Shown here one piece after another: positions 1-12,639 of a stretch of 64,000 bases of DNA (position 1 is the stretch's first letter; every line of letters begins with the position of its first letter). The stretch covers positions 198,070,127 to 198,134,126 of the forward strand of contig OY856188.1 of NCBI GenBank assembly GCA_963693315.1, given 5' to 3'. The stretch is from Diogma glabrata. Lineage: Eukaryota; Arthropoda; Insecta; Diptera; Cylindrotomidae. Made by a program: the position numbers and the translations under genes. The notes beneath the pieces were generated by a model, which did not search any database, was not told the origin of the DNA, and saw only the letters and a list, made by a program, of their open reading frames with translations.

Positions 1-273
1 ATCGAAAGTTTGAGACCAGTTCAAGAAAATGTCATCAGATAAATCTCGGTGTCACGTAGTTGGATGCGCACGAATAATTTCAACTAAATGGGGAAATACG
101 TCAGCAATGAAAAATCAAATCGGATAATGATGCCGCTAATTATAATATTGAAAATTTACAACTACAAAAATGTATTGCTGTCTACACAAGATCTACTATA
201 GATAACAGGGGTACTACAGTTGATAAAGAGCTGAAAATGTTGTATGTAAATAAAGGAAACCGAAAAAATGATA

Positions 274-354
274 GAAAATTTAAATCACCCGTTATTGACC
301 GTGAAGCCAACATCCACTTTATTGGAGCGGGTTTTTTCTACTGCAGGAATTTAA
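274..354 (+). pseudogene. hAT transposase C-terminal dimerisation remnant
   Basis: Reading from 274 gives ENLNHPLLTVKP followed by LLERVFSTAGI and a stop at 352. The pattern HPLL...P(T/S)S...ERVFSTAG is the hallmark of the hAT transposase C-terminal dimerisation domain. Upstream sequence in the other frames is disrupted, so this is a short decayed piece of an hAT element and not a gene. It is identified from the motif only; the hAT subfamily cannot be told. Confidence 0.6.
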
Positions 355-552
355 AAAAGAAAATACGAAATCGGATGAGTACAGCTACCCTAAATGCTTT
401 AATATTTTTGAAATATTATTTTACAATTAAAAAATAATCAATTTTTAGTTTACTAAAATTGTTTGTTGTTTTTCATCTTTTAATTTTTTTATAACTACCC
501 GGGTTATCCGGGTAATCCGGGTAATTTGGAAAATACTAATCGAGTAACCGGT

Positions 553-640
553 TAATTTGAAATCGCTTAATTTGAAATCGGGTAATTTGAAATCGGGTAA
601 TTTGAAATCGGGTAATTTGAAATCGGGTAATTTGCAATCA
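553..640. repeat. 15-bp minisatellite (GGGTAATTTGAAATC)n
   Basis: About six near-perfect direct copies of the 15-mer GGGTAATTTGAAATC are followed by a variant with TTTGCAATC. Related but diverged GGGTAATCC units precede it from about 500. It abuts the (AT)n array. The open frames across it on both strands are repeat artefacts. Confidence 0.9.
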
Positions 641-643
641 CTA

Positions 644-1206
<563 letters not shown>

Positions 1207-1975
1207 ACTGTTTCCACGAAACGGGTAACATTTAGAAAAAAAAAGTAATACCATATATAGCCGTTCTCATTATTTGATTCACAACATACATTATATATAT
1301 TTTGTCATCTAGCGCGAATTTTCGTGTTTGGACCTGTTAGTAAGATCACACGTCTGCATATTGTTCAATACTACAAATTCATCATAAATGTTATTGACTC
1401 CGGCCAAGTTAGACCGTTCATAATCGTGTGAAATAAGCAAGCAATTTATTATTTGTATTTAATTTTTAAAGTTTACATGATTATTGTTTAGTGTGATTAT
1501 TAAATGTTAATTAAAAAATAATAAGTGCCGAGAAAATCAATCATTATTATATAGATTGTCTGCTGTCTCAGGTACGTAACAAAATATGAATTTATTCATT
1601 TTGCTACTAGATGTATTAAAAAAATAATGTTAGAGTAAAATTGTTTATGCGGTTTTTAAAGTTATTAATAAAATTTGACAAAGTTTTAATCAAAAATTTT
1701 TAAAGTTTCAATTTTAAGCGTTACGTACATAAGACAATTTTTTAAGTTTATCAAAATGTATGTAACAAATTAGCTTAGTTTAAAAATTAACTAGTGAATA
1801 CAGTACATTTGATATTGTCAGAGTGGGTAATCTGATAAGAAATAATTTATTATTCTAAAATGACGTCTCATCCTCTACTTAAGGGAAATTCTAGTTTAAA
1901 AAAAAAACAGAAAACGTTTATCTTCTCTTATAATTGATGAAAAACGTGTTCTAGACAGAGTTGTGAAAACTTGAC

Positions 1976-2890
1976 CATTTTGATTTTCCTGAAACTTGGC
2001 ATATAAGTAGTATGGACAAAATAAAAAATACGACTTATTTCAAAATTTTTTTAAAGTGCATAGTTTGAGCATAGCCTTCTTTTAAAATATATCAAATTTA
2101 CAAAGAGGCATTAATTCGTGTTCTTGAGATGTTTAATTTTAAAGATTTTTAGTCATACTAAAATTCTAATTGTTCATTATTTTTCCGAACAATTTTTATC
2201 ATCAAAAAATTTTAGCCACTGAAGTTCGAGAAAATAATGAACAATTAGAATTTTAATCGGACTAAAAATCTTTAAAATTAAATATCTGAAGAACACGAAT
2301 TAACACCTCTTTGTAAATTTGATATATTTTAAAGAAAGGTTAGAACTATATTTAAAAAAAAAAGTCTAAATTTTATTGATTTTAAAATTTTTTGTTAATG
2401 GAAGTTGTTTGAAACAATGAAGAAAAATTCGAATTTCAGCCGTACTAAAAATCTTTAAAATTAAATATCTCAAGAACAAAAATTTTAGCCTCTTTGTAAA
2501 TTTGATATATTTTAGAGTAAGGATAGAAATATTTTCAGAAAAAAAATTAATTAAATTCCAATTGATCTTTGACCCTAGCGCCATCTTTAAAAAAGTTTTT
2601 TTAATATTTTTATTTAAAAATTAACTATAAAAACAATTAATTAATTTTTTTTCCAAACGACTAATTAATCATCTATCAAACAAAAAAAAGTTTGATGACA
2701 TCGGTATAGCCGTTCTTGAGCAATTTAATTTCAAAGTTACATCGGATTGGCATAATTTTTATTTTTCATGCATGTTGGGGTGCCCCCTATGCTCAAACTA
2801 TGCACTTTAAAAAAATTTTAAAATAAGTAGTATTTTTTATTTTGTCCATACTACTTATATGCCAAGTTTCAGGAAAACCAAAAATGGTAA
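1976..2890. repeat. Nested fold-back inverted repeats
   Basis: Sequence 1976-2080 is the reverse complement of about 2785-2890. Inside it, 2090-2195 is the reverse complement of 2220-2335, and a third, direct copy of that arm lies at 2435-2530. Shared words include CTAAAAATCTTTAAAATTAA and CCTCTTTGTAAATTTGAT. The arrangement resembles a fold-back element within the 1206-3634 insertion. Confidence 0.75.
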
Positions 2891-3171
2891 AAGCTCGAAA
2901 TGTAAAAGTTGACTCTGCTGAACAATTTGCAGAAGCGGCAACAGATGCTGTTCAAACAATTAAAATATTTTATGTGGATAAGGATACTGTTCTCAACACT
3001 CACAAGCTATTGTCTGAACGATGGGCCGATGTACGTAGTATTCCTCACATTCAATCAAAACATCACTTTGAAGTTACTTTGGATGTTGCAAATGGTGATT
3101 ATTTTTTATTGGCTTCACAAACCGCTAAATCCCCCAAGTTAATTAAAATCAAGATTACAAATAATATTTAA
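2884..3171 (+). CDS. Unidentified transposon ORF fragment, 95 codons
   Basis: An open frame starts at the ATG at 2884 (MVKARNVKVDSAEQFAEA) and runs to TAA at 3169, ending in KLIKIKITNNI. The frame is also open upstream to 2842, but that part belongs to the inverted repeat, so I prefer 2884. The composition is hydrophilic, codon-like and more balanced than the surrounding DNA. It contains no cysteine and no motif I recognise. Its place near the right end of the TIR element suggests the C-terminal remnant of a transposase or accessory protein. No function is claimed. Confidence 0.4.
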   Translation: MVKARNVKVDSAEQFAEAATDAVQTIKIFYVDKDTVLNTHKLLSERWADVRSIPHIQSKHHFEVTLDVANGDYFLLASQTAKSPKLIKIKITNNI

Positions 3172-3632
3172 GTGATTTAAACATTTACTTTAAGATACGA
3201 ATTGAATTTCGAGTATATTCGGTGTCTTTGTACGTAACGCTTTGAGAAATGTACGTAACGCTAGTTTTTTAATTTTTACGTTTGAAAATGATGAATTAAA
3301 GGTTAAATAAAAGCATTTAAAATAAGTGCGTTTCTTTTACTTTCAGATACTATTTCTGGTTTTTGTATAAACGTCATACATTCGATAAATTTTTATAAAT
3401 AAACAAACTTCCAAAAAATGCGGTCCTTTTTTTGTCTTATGTACGTAACGTCCTTTTTTTTAAGTTTAGTTAAACAAAAATTTTGTTTTAAAAAAACCTT
3501 TTTTACTAGGTAGTTGAAAGTAATGATAAAATGCCAAAAAAATGATATGTTAAAAAATTTTTATAAAAATAATGTCGCTCATCAAGCAATTTTTAGAGCG
3601 GTTGATTGTCTTTGTACGTAACATGGAAACTG

Positions 3633-4396
<764 letters not shown>

Positions 4397-5408
4397 GGGT
4401 AGTTCTACACACGAAGGAAGAAAATGGAGCTAATTACGGCACGACATATTTTTTGCGTATAAGTTCTGGCAAGCAGTTTTAGTTAAAGTTGATGACGTTC
4501 ATTCAACTTTTCTGAATGTGGCCAGTCAAAAAAAAAAAAATACAAGAGTCACTATAAAAAAATCCTTCTTACTCCTAAATTAACTCAAAATTATCTCAGA
4601 ATTATCTTAAAATACGAAATAAACATTTATTTAAGTCAAAAATCCCAAATATTTAAGTCACTTTGAGACCGGGACTGATAATTTATCAATTTATCAGTAT
4701 TTCGCTTAAAAATGACAAAATTACGTCTAAAAAAAAAATAAACAGATTCTATACCAAGGCAATACATATTCACCACGTATAAAACTACAAAATTGCCTGT
4801 AATTAAAATACTTTTTACGAAAATACTGGCCAGGGGACAGATAATTTGACTGGGCAACACACGATCTTGCTAGTAATGATGACTGTTTTGATTGATAGAA
4901 CCTCGGACTAAGTAAAACACTTGCAATATTATATTTATTGAACTTTAATTAATTCCTGTGACGAGCGATAACTTGATAGAAATATGAATTTCCAATATTT
5001 TCAATGTGTTTTGATTGGGCAGGAGAATAATAACAAATTCGTGGGGCAAACTTTAATAGGATATATCTTATATGAAATATAGAGTAATGTTATGATTATT
5101 TACTCATTATTAAAGCATCATTATTCAAAATTATTACTACAGTGTAAATTTGTCTCTACACACTTAGAATCATTGATTATTTAGTTTACCAGCTTTGTCT
5201 TTGAAGGTGGGACACGCCAGGGGACTGAGATTTTGACGTTTTGAATAATTTTATTTTGTAAGAAATATATTTCGAAACGGGTTTATTTTGGGTGACCAGC
5301 TAGACATAGTTAAGGTTTACAAATTTCATTTGAAAAACATTTTTTTTTTCATATTAATATACGAAATAAGCAGAGCCGTCCAAAATTCCTATGTTTGTAG
5401 AACTACCC
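4397..5408. mobile_element. 1.0-kb element with GGGTAGTTCTACA inverted ends
   Basis: The left end reads GGGTAGTTCTACACACG at 4397. The right end, read inward from 5408, is GGGTAGTTCTACAAACA. ATATAT flanks both sides and could be a target duplication or a TA-rich target. Internally there are matching CCCCTGG words at about 4830 and 5218. No transposase is seen, so it is likely a non-autonomous DNA element. Confidence 0.65.
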
Positions 5409-6260
5409 ATATATCCGATATATATCATTGATATATATCACGATATTTATTCCCTGATATATATCATGATATAAAAAAGAAACAATTAACTATTCCTACC
5501 TTAAAGTTGGTAAAAACTGTTAACAATCGCAGCACCGCCCGCAAAACGCATGCCATTACCTGGTTCAGCTATGGCAAGACCATAAAGCTGACATAGATCC
5601 TGACATAACTAAACTTATGACATAAATATTTTAATGAATGCTCAACATATGCTTTGTTATCTAAAGGCAATAGAATTTGCTTTAGACAGACCTCAATGAG
5701 ATAAAACGACTATTGCCGTTGTAGTTGAAATTTGGCATAAACTGGAAGTCCATCTTAAAATAGAACAACCTTTAGAAGCTAAAAAACTTTTTATCGAAGG
5801 GCAGACATGGCTTTAAAGTTTAAATGCACCTCATTACCTAGCTAATTTATGCTTGACCATCGATTTTAAGGAAGCGTTTGAACAACCACCAAAGAAAAGA
5901 AGCATATACTTCCTTATTAAAATATAATTATTTCAGACTTCATTCCATTTGCAATGGCACTTTTAACTGAATCTACACCATTTCCAAAATATGTATTTCA
6001 ATATCAGTTTAGAAATACACCATCAATGGCGTGGTGGAATTGAAATATGACCAAGCACTGGTTCATTAATGGTTAACAGTACTTCTTTTGTTTGTTTTTG
6101 TGGCGTTTATGCTCCCTGTAGGAGCGTTGCCAAGCTAACCAGCTAATCAGGATAATAGCACTTGACCTTTTTTATTGGGCCAGTACTAGACGATTCATCG
6201 GCCGAGCCACTATTTAGCTACCTTTGAATGGCCCAGCACTGCCCACGAATGGTAAACAAT
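5409..6260. repeat. Diverged GGCC/CAGCACTGG-type repeats
   Basis: The sequence contains repeated words such as TTGGGCCAGTACT, GGCCCAGCACTG and CCAAGCACTGG spaced roughly 100-170 bp apart from about 6050. The same kind of sequence resumes at 17772-18260 (TATTGGGCCATTACTG, TGCCAGTACTCG). That makes it look like one tandem array interrupted by the 6261-17771 insertion. Between 5755 and 5935 there is a broken + frame (LNAPHYLANLCLTIDFKEAF) that I cannot assign. Confidence 0.5.
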
Positions 6261-7029
6261 ACACTCAGAAAAAAAATCGATGCGTTTCTTACTTACGCGC
6301 TATAGTAACTCCAAATTGTAAACATAACATACGTTTTTCTAAAATTTACTAGTGCAAAGTATTGATAATTTAAGTAATATTAACCTGTGCCACGTTAATA
6401 AAGCAAAATTTGAATTGTAAAATTTTTGAAAATAAATTTACTACTGAAACAGTAAAATCAACATATGATTGTTGTAATTTTAGCTTGTACGAAAGTTGAT
6501 TTTGAAATATGAAAACAAAATTACCTAAAAAGTCGTTACATTTACTTAACACTTTTGTAAAATATAACCGTCGAAAAATGTTAAATTTACATGGCAAATA
6601 GTGTTAAACATACTTATATACACGCGTATAATCCACTATTTACCCGAAGAGATTAACTTATGTATGCTGGAAATTGCTTATATGATACGTAATTTCTACC
6701 AAGGCATCTTTAAATTTACGTTTTCATAGTTTGAAAATTACGTGTGACTCGAGTATTAAAGTCATTTTAAACGTAAATTTTACTTAAAATAATAGTAAAA
6801 TTTACATATGTAAATGTAGTATAACTGTCAATTTATGCAGCACATGTTCTTGCGTTTTGGCGTGGCGTTTTGTTTTTTTTTACTAATTTTGAGAGTTATA
6901 TGTATTTCTTTTTTTTATTGTACTTTAAGCTTTGCTTTACATAGCTAAAAATCTAGATTCAAAAAAAATCTTCTTAGGGCGAAAACTCACTTTTTTGACC
7001 AAATAAAACACGTAATGTCAAATAATAAA

Positions 7030-9110
7030 TTCAAAATTGATCTGAGAGCAAAAATTCTGGTCTATATAATTTAAAAAAAACTACAGTATCGATAAATTGA
7101 AATGCTGTAAAATTGAATTTTTATGAATAATATATGAAACTAGGCGGTATCCCGCGGGCTCCGCCCTGCCGCCCCCCCTCATTTCCCCCTCCCTACGCAC
7201 ACCAATACACTCTTGCTCTTTTCATCCGGCTTTGATACAACTACTAAGTACTATCCATCATAATCCAACCTCTTCTAATCTATTCTGTGTGTACCTTCTG
7301 CTTAACTATAATTCTACAAAAACCATCGTGAGGTTAACGATAAATTTTTATACGATCAATGACAAATGGTTGAAAATAATAATAATAAGAAAATACTGAA
7401 ATAGCAGCTTTTGTTCTTCTATATTTTATTTACAGAAAATGAAGCTATGCAAAAATAATGATGGAAAAAACATATTCTATGATTTTTAGCACTATCTGTC
7501 ATATAAATAATTAATTTTCTTATTAATATCGCAACGATATAAATTTGAACGAAACGGCTAAAAGACAATTAGAGCAATAATTTTGAAAAACTACATTATC
7601 GAAAAATTTAAATGCCGTAAATGGAATTTTTATGAATAAAAAGGAATAATTTTTATGTTCTATAAAAAAAAATAAACCAAAACAATAAAAATTAAATATA
7701 GGGTTCGCGTTGAGCTCCGAACCTTTCTCACAACCCCCTACATCGGCAATGACAACGAAATTACGTACTGAGTTTCTTAAAGTTCATTTTATTAAATCGG
7801 TTTAAATTATTAAATGTTTGAAAATGTATATTATAACACAAACTGTTTTTTGTCCCAAAAATATCAAATGTTTTCAACCTACATTGTTTTAAAAATTGTT
7901 AAAAATCTATATTTTTCTATGCTGTTATGTTCGCTGTACTATAGAACAATTTTCTGGTTCTGGTCCTGCCATAATAGCGCTAGTATTTTACGAAATGTTG
8001 TGTCAAAAAGTGAGGAAATAGACCTTTAATTATGTACTTTCATCAATTTGTTTCCTCTTTTCTTTTTTAACAAACTTATTATAAAAACCATCTACCAACT
8101 TTACTATTTCATGTAAAAATTATTCCTTTAAAAAAAGGTTATTATTCCTTAAAAAAAAATTCGATCTATTTTTCATAATAAATATTACATATCTTGTGAC
8201 TAATTCAAAATAAAAAAGGTTTTATTAATAAAACATCAACAAAAATTATAAATATATGTATTATGTACCTTAATTAAAATAAAAAAATAAAATCCCCTGA
8301 ATGCATTCTATAATGATTGCATTCATAACTAAACAAAATGACGTCACACGATCTTTTATGATAAAGCTGTTATATTGCAAGAGAAATACAGACTCAAATA
8401 GTAATTTTTGTTTTTCCTTAATTTAGTTCACAGGAATGAAATTATGGCAAATAATTATCGGAAACCACTATTATATGATTTTGAGCTCTGCCTGTCAAAA
8501 AACTAATTAATTTTCTTGTTAATATCGAAATTATATAATAATTTGAACGAAACGGGAAATGACAGTGCAATAAAATGCTATGAAAACTGCATTATCGATC
8601 AAATTGCACTATCGTAAACCGAAATGTATGTATGAATAAAATAAAAGTGTGTAAAAAAACAATAATTTTAATGTTATTTATAGTAGTTGTTGTTATTCTT
8701 AATATCGAAATGTAAGTATCGAAATGATTTTAATGATTTTAACTTGAACAAATTATGGCAAAAGACAACTTAACTTTTTAACTAACTTTAAAGAACTACT
8801 TTATCGATAATTCTAAGTATCCAAAAACAAAATTTTATATAAGTTTTATTTATATATGAATTATTTATTTAATTGAATTCATTCATGAATAATAAAATAA
8901 AAAAGCACAATAATTTTAAAGTTATTTAAAGAAAATAATGAATTTATGAATAAAAAAAAACAATTTCAATGTTATTTAAAATAAAAATTTAAAAACTGCA
9001 TTATCGTAAAACGACGATGTATGTATGAATATGAATAAAATAAAAGTGTGTAAAAAAACAATAATTTTAATGTTATTTAAAAAAAAAAATAAAAAAAAAT
9101 TCGCAATATT
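7030..9110. repeat. Diverged long tandem repeats (ACTRCATTATCG units)
   Basis: Units beginning AAAAACTACA/GTATCGA and continuing with TTTTTATGAATAA and AATAATTTTAATGTTATTT recur near 7075, 7585, 8575, 8800 and 8990, at irregular spacing of about 200-1000 bp. The two copies at 8575 and 8990 share nearly identical 3' halves (ATAAAAGTGTGTAAAAAAAC). A GC-rich island, CCGCCCTGCCGCCCCCCCTC, occurs at 7160. No coding sequence is seen. Confidence 0.6.
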
Positions 9111-9170
9111 CAGGTTTCGAACTTTCAATCTATAGATCATCATTCGAGCGCGCTACCAATAGACTAAAGG
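9110..9170 (-). pseudogene. tRNA-like segment
   Basis: On the minus strand the sequence carries an A-box-like TATTGGTAGCGCGC near 9149-9162 and a B-box-like AGTTCGAAACC near 9112-9123, at tRNA-like spacing. The acceptor stem is not convincing. It is probably a tRNA-derived SINE piece or a decayed tRNA. Confidence 0.4.
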
Positions 9171-9218
9171 ATAGATAGATAGATAAGGTATATAGATAGA
9201 TAGATAAGGTATCCGTTA
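9166..9218. repeat. (TAGA)n microsatellite
   Basis: Two short runs of GATAGATAGATAGATAAGGTAT follow directly on the tRNA-like segment. Confidence 0.8.
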
Positions 9219-9321
9219 CGCTCGTATAGAAGGATAGACTTACGGCTATTATATTATTGATTTTCATTTTTATGTTATTTTAAGAAAAATAATAAAAATG
9301 TAATAAAAAATAAATAGTGAT

Positions 9322-9371
9322 CAGTCTGGGAATTGAACCCTCGGCCGTCCCATACTTAAGCATCAACATAA
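9322..9371 (-). pseudogene. tRNA-like segment (B box)
   Basis: The minus strand reads GAGGGTTCAATTCCCAGACT, a good B box and T-arm. The A-box side is weak. It is the second of three tRNA-like segments within 370 bp. Confidence 0.3.
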
Positions 9372-9404
9372 TATTCATAAATAAATTGATGTAAATAATT
9401 ATTT

Positions 9405-9470
9405 AGATCGATGAATGGTTAATGTTGCTGCCTTGTACACAGGGGGGTATGGGGATCGAATCCGGGTTAA
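9405..9470 (+). pseudogene. tRNA-like segment
   Basis: The + strand reads GATGAATGGTTAATG, then an anticodon-loop-like CTTGTACAC, and GGGGATCGAATCCGGG as a T-arm. The overall order and size resemble a degraded tRNA. It is probably tRNA-derived repeat material. Confidence 0.4.
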
Positions 9471-9544
9471 GTCTAAAATAAATATTAATAACAAATAGCA
9501 ATTTATCTTTACAGGTCCCTTCTTAAGCGCTGTTATCATTACGA

Positions 9545-9640
9545 CCCCGACTAGAAATTAGATCAGTATAGGGTCCGATCCGGATCAGGATTGCCTGAAT
9601 ACTGATCAGGGATGAATCAGGCCTCCTGATCCGGACATGA
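9545..9640. mobile_element. Left end of CCCCGACTAGAAATTAG palindromic element
   Basis: CCCCGACTAGAAATTAG at 9545 matches, inverted, the sequence ending at 17309 (CCCCGACTGGAAATTAG on the minus strand). GGATCAGG-type words follow inward on both sides. The pair probably marks the ends of one element of which 10523-11129 is a shorter relative. Confidence 0.5.
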
Positions 9641-9659
9641 TGAAAAATCGTCACGCCAT

Positions 9660-9875
9660 ATATGATCCGTACAGGATCCGTTTAAATGATCCATGCCGGA
9701 TACATTTCAAAGATCCATTCCGGATCCATTTCAAAGATCCATTCCGGATCCATTTCAAAGATCCATTCCGGATCCATTTCAAAGATCTATTCCGGATCTA
9801 TCTTAAAGATCCATGCCGGATCCATTCAACAGTTTCATGTCCGATCTGGTCAAGAGATCCATACCAGATCCGTTC
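9660..9875. repeat. 24-bp tandem repeat, GGATCCATTTCAAAGATCCATTCC
   Basis: At least six direct units of CGGATCCATTTCAAAGATCC (plus four more bases per unit) run from about 9695 to 9835, with diverged units on each side. Two overlapping + frames (RIHFKDPF and GSISKIHS repeats) are read-throughs of the repeat and are not proteins. Confidence 0.9.
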
Positions 9876-10522
9876 AAAGCTTTAGAATTAATTTTGTTCT
9901 TAAATATTAATTTGACATTAAATAAATGAAAAAAATATTACCATTTTTCCTTAATTTTGTTCATAATTTCAAGTACACTTCAAATGCTTATAAATTTAAA
10001 GCAGTAAGTTTGTTAACTATTTCTTATTTTATTTTATTTAGTCCAAGTTTTGGCATTATTGATGATTTTTCCAATGGTATCATAAAACTCTTTGTCACAT
10101 AGGCTCTTATGAAGGTATGGATCCAAGTTTGGATTCGAAAACTAACTTCACCCATACTTGCTTTAGATTACTTGTCATATTTCAAATAGAATAATTTTTG
10201 AGCAACATAATAAGTATTTCACCAATTACTGCTAACAAAAAACATCTGGAAATTCTTGAGTAAAGAGGAGATGCAAGATAAAAATTTAAATTATATGCTT
10301 TAAGGTTAATAAGCAAGATCCCTCACAACTGTAAGTTTGACAATGCTGTTTTCGATTCTACAATAAATTTGTACTTATAAGTACAAAATATTAAACAATT
10401 AAATAGATTCAGTCTACAGTTAATTATTACAGTTAAGTATATTATAATTAACTTTTTAAAAAGTTATTAAAAATTCGTGAAGAATGGGAAAATTTTTTGC
10501 ACAAAAAAATTTTAAGTTAAGT

Positions 10523-11129
10523 ACCCGAGCAGAAATTTAGGCTCAAGTAAGGCCCTGATCAGGTTTGCCCTAACCCGGATCAGGCATTGGTAGGACAGCC
10601 TGATTGGGCCCTGATCATGAGTGTAACGCTTTTGCCCTATCAGGTCCTGATTGGGATTACCGGATCAGACCCTGATTGGGATAATCGGATCAGGCCCTGA
10701 TTGGGATATCCGGACCAGACCCTGATATATATTTATATATTATATACATAAATTAATCAAATTAAAATAAAAAAACTACAATGGAAAAAATTAAAACATA
10801 CATACCACCTTAATGACTATTATTATAGTCTTTCAGCCGAGAAGCTATAACTAAAATATACATGAAACGATTTTAACTATATATTTCTAAAATGGATAAT
10901 ACTCTAGTGAATTTTAACCAATTGAAATTTCAGCTAGGGGTCAAATACGAGAAACCTGATCAGGGCCGGATGTATTCAAATAAGGTTAACCCTAAAAGGG
11001 TATTCTAAATCAGGCCCTAAACAGGCCCACATCAGCCTGCTCTAATAGAGATTGCCCTTGTAGGACTGACCAGGCCCTGATCACGACCTGACTGTATTCA
11101 GGTTTTCCCTAACTAATTTCTGCTCGGGT
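10523..11129. mobile_element. Palindromic GATCAGG-rich element with ACCCGAGCAGAAATT ends
   Basis: ACCCGAGCAGAAATT at 10523 is matched by its complement ending at 11129. Internally, CCTGATTGGGAT(A/T)(A/T)CCGGA(T/C)CAG-type units repeat with a period near 32 bp (10640-10725), and CAGGCCCTGA words occur on the right side. No ORF is seen. It is non-autonomous and related to the 9545/17309 ends (shared CCGA...GAAATTA). Confidence 0.6.
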
Positions 11130-11813
11130 AAATGTACTATTATGACGTCGATAATATAATCAAAATAATAATTCAGTAATACCATTAATAACGAATTTAT
11201 TGTTTAATGTGCAATATATTATATACAGAATGGATCAGGTAAAAAACTAAATTTTGTATTATTATCCAGATCAGGACATCGGACATTAAAAAAAAATTGT
11301 GAAAGTTGAAATTTTCCAATAAATTTTCTAAAAGATTTTCTCCACTTTTGTGTGAGACATTTAAGCGTAAATCTAGTCATATAAATTTAAATGGTTTAAT
11401 AAGTTCCTAGTTATATTTATTATTGAGTTATTATTTAAATTGAATACAAATTAATTTGTATTTTAAAAATTTATTTCGCTTATCTGTCAAAGTTACAAAA
11501 CAAAAAATTACAAACAAGGAAAAAATAAAAATTTTTCTTTAAAAATGATAAAACATAATTATACTAAAATCTTTATAAAATTTTAATTTTGGCGGTGGTA
11601 CGTTAATTTTACTAATATTATTATATCTTATTTATATTTTTATTTATGGGAGGAGAAAGTGATTTCATCGTGAATAGACGTGTAAATTTTTGCTCTTAAT
11701 ATAATTAATATAAAACAAAATAAATATTTAAATTTTCTCTTGTTCATTTATTAATAATTTATTGGTTATTTTATTTATTGAATAATATCATATTATTATC
11801 TTAATAATTTGAG

Positions 11814-11973
11814 GAAAAATGTGATTTATGTAATTCAAACAGTTTTAATGATGATATTGTTGTAATAAAAAATGATACAGAAAATCATGATGGAATTACA
11901 ATGAGAAAATATCAAAGTGGATTACCAACAACTACAGAAAAATCAACATTTTTATACTATAAAGTTTTATCAG
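11814..11973 (+). CDS. Tentative upstream myosin exon (candidate A)
   Basis: An open block reads EKCDLCNSNSFNDDI to TFLYYKVLSG. It lies between a possible acceptor (TTTGAG at 11808-11813, poor pyrimidine tract) and a donor, CAG|GTATAT at 11974. It ends with one base of a split codon, which is what the myosin exon at 19701 needs to complete glycine. I recognise no domain. It lies inside a block flanked by a 23-bp direct repeat, so it may be chance or transposon sequence. Confidence 0.25.
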
Positions 11974-12171
11974 GTATATGTTTTAATACAATGTAGTTTG
12001 TTATATATAAATTAATCGTTCAATTGTTTGTTTTGTTTTCAATAAGTTATTTTTGTGATTATACATGTTTATAAAGACTGTCAAATTGCTTTAGTGTGTT
12101 CAAAAATATATATAAAATTTGTTTGAATTGTGAAGCTGACAATGAAATTGAGTGTTGAATTTTGTTAATTT

Positions 12172-12262
12172 CAATTCAATTCAATTCCTTTATTGAGACA
12201 TTTTAGAAACATTCATTTTACAAGTATATTTTACAGCGGTTACTAAAAAAAAAAAAAAACTA
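12172..12262 (-). mobile_element. LINE-like 3' end with (GAATT)n tail
   Basis: On the minus strand, AATAAAGGAATTGAATTGAA gives a polyadenylation-like signal followed by short GAATT repeats ending at 12172, the form of a non-LTR 3' terminus. It may be the 3' end of the minus-strand LINE whose body starts near 12640, but the intervening 380 bp is not recognisably LINE. Confidence 0.4.
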
Positions 12263-12464
12263 AACATAGTTTGTTTTATATGTTGGATACACTGACAAGA
12301 ACTGTCAAGTGCTACCGTTTTTCAAAAATTGATTTTTTGATATATGAAAATTGTTTTAATTCAATTTACAGTATTTTCTCTAATTCAACTTATTATGAAC
12401 TGTATCTTATTTACTAGAAAAATTTATGCTTGCTCAGGGCATTATATGAAACGTTTTTTTTCAG

Positions 12465-12597
12465 CATTTGAGCGCTGTTTATGAACTACCTAAAGCCAAA
12501 ACTAATTTATTTACATATTTACAGGGAACAATAAAGTATTGTACTAATTTAGATTGGTTGGTGCATGCCTATTCAGATCACGGAGCACGAAGCCAGG
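12465..12597 (+). CDS. Tentative host exon (candidate B), unassigned
   Basis: A strong acceptor (TTTTTTTTCAG ending at 12464) is followed by an open frame, HLSAVYELPKAKTNLFTYLQ to DHGARSQ, ending in one base before the donor GTGTGT at 12598. Its 3' phase would also fit the 19701 myosin exon. Its 5' phase is 0 and gives a stop if it is preceded by candidate A, so the two are alternatives and not partners. Amino-acid composition looks protein-like, but I recognise no domain. It lies next to LINE sequence. Confidence 0.35.
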
Positions 12598-12639
12598 GTG
12601 TGTACTTTAACCTCTCAAGTGACTGGTATTTTTCGATTC

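Noticed and set aside
9637..9910. Two overlapping repeat-peptide ORFs (RIHFKDPF and GSISKIHS)
   Set aside because: Direct translation of the 24-bp GATCC repeat in two frames. No protein is implied.
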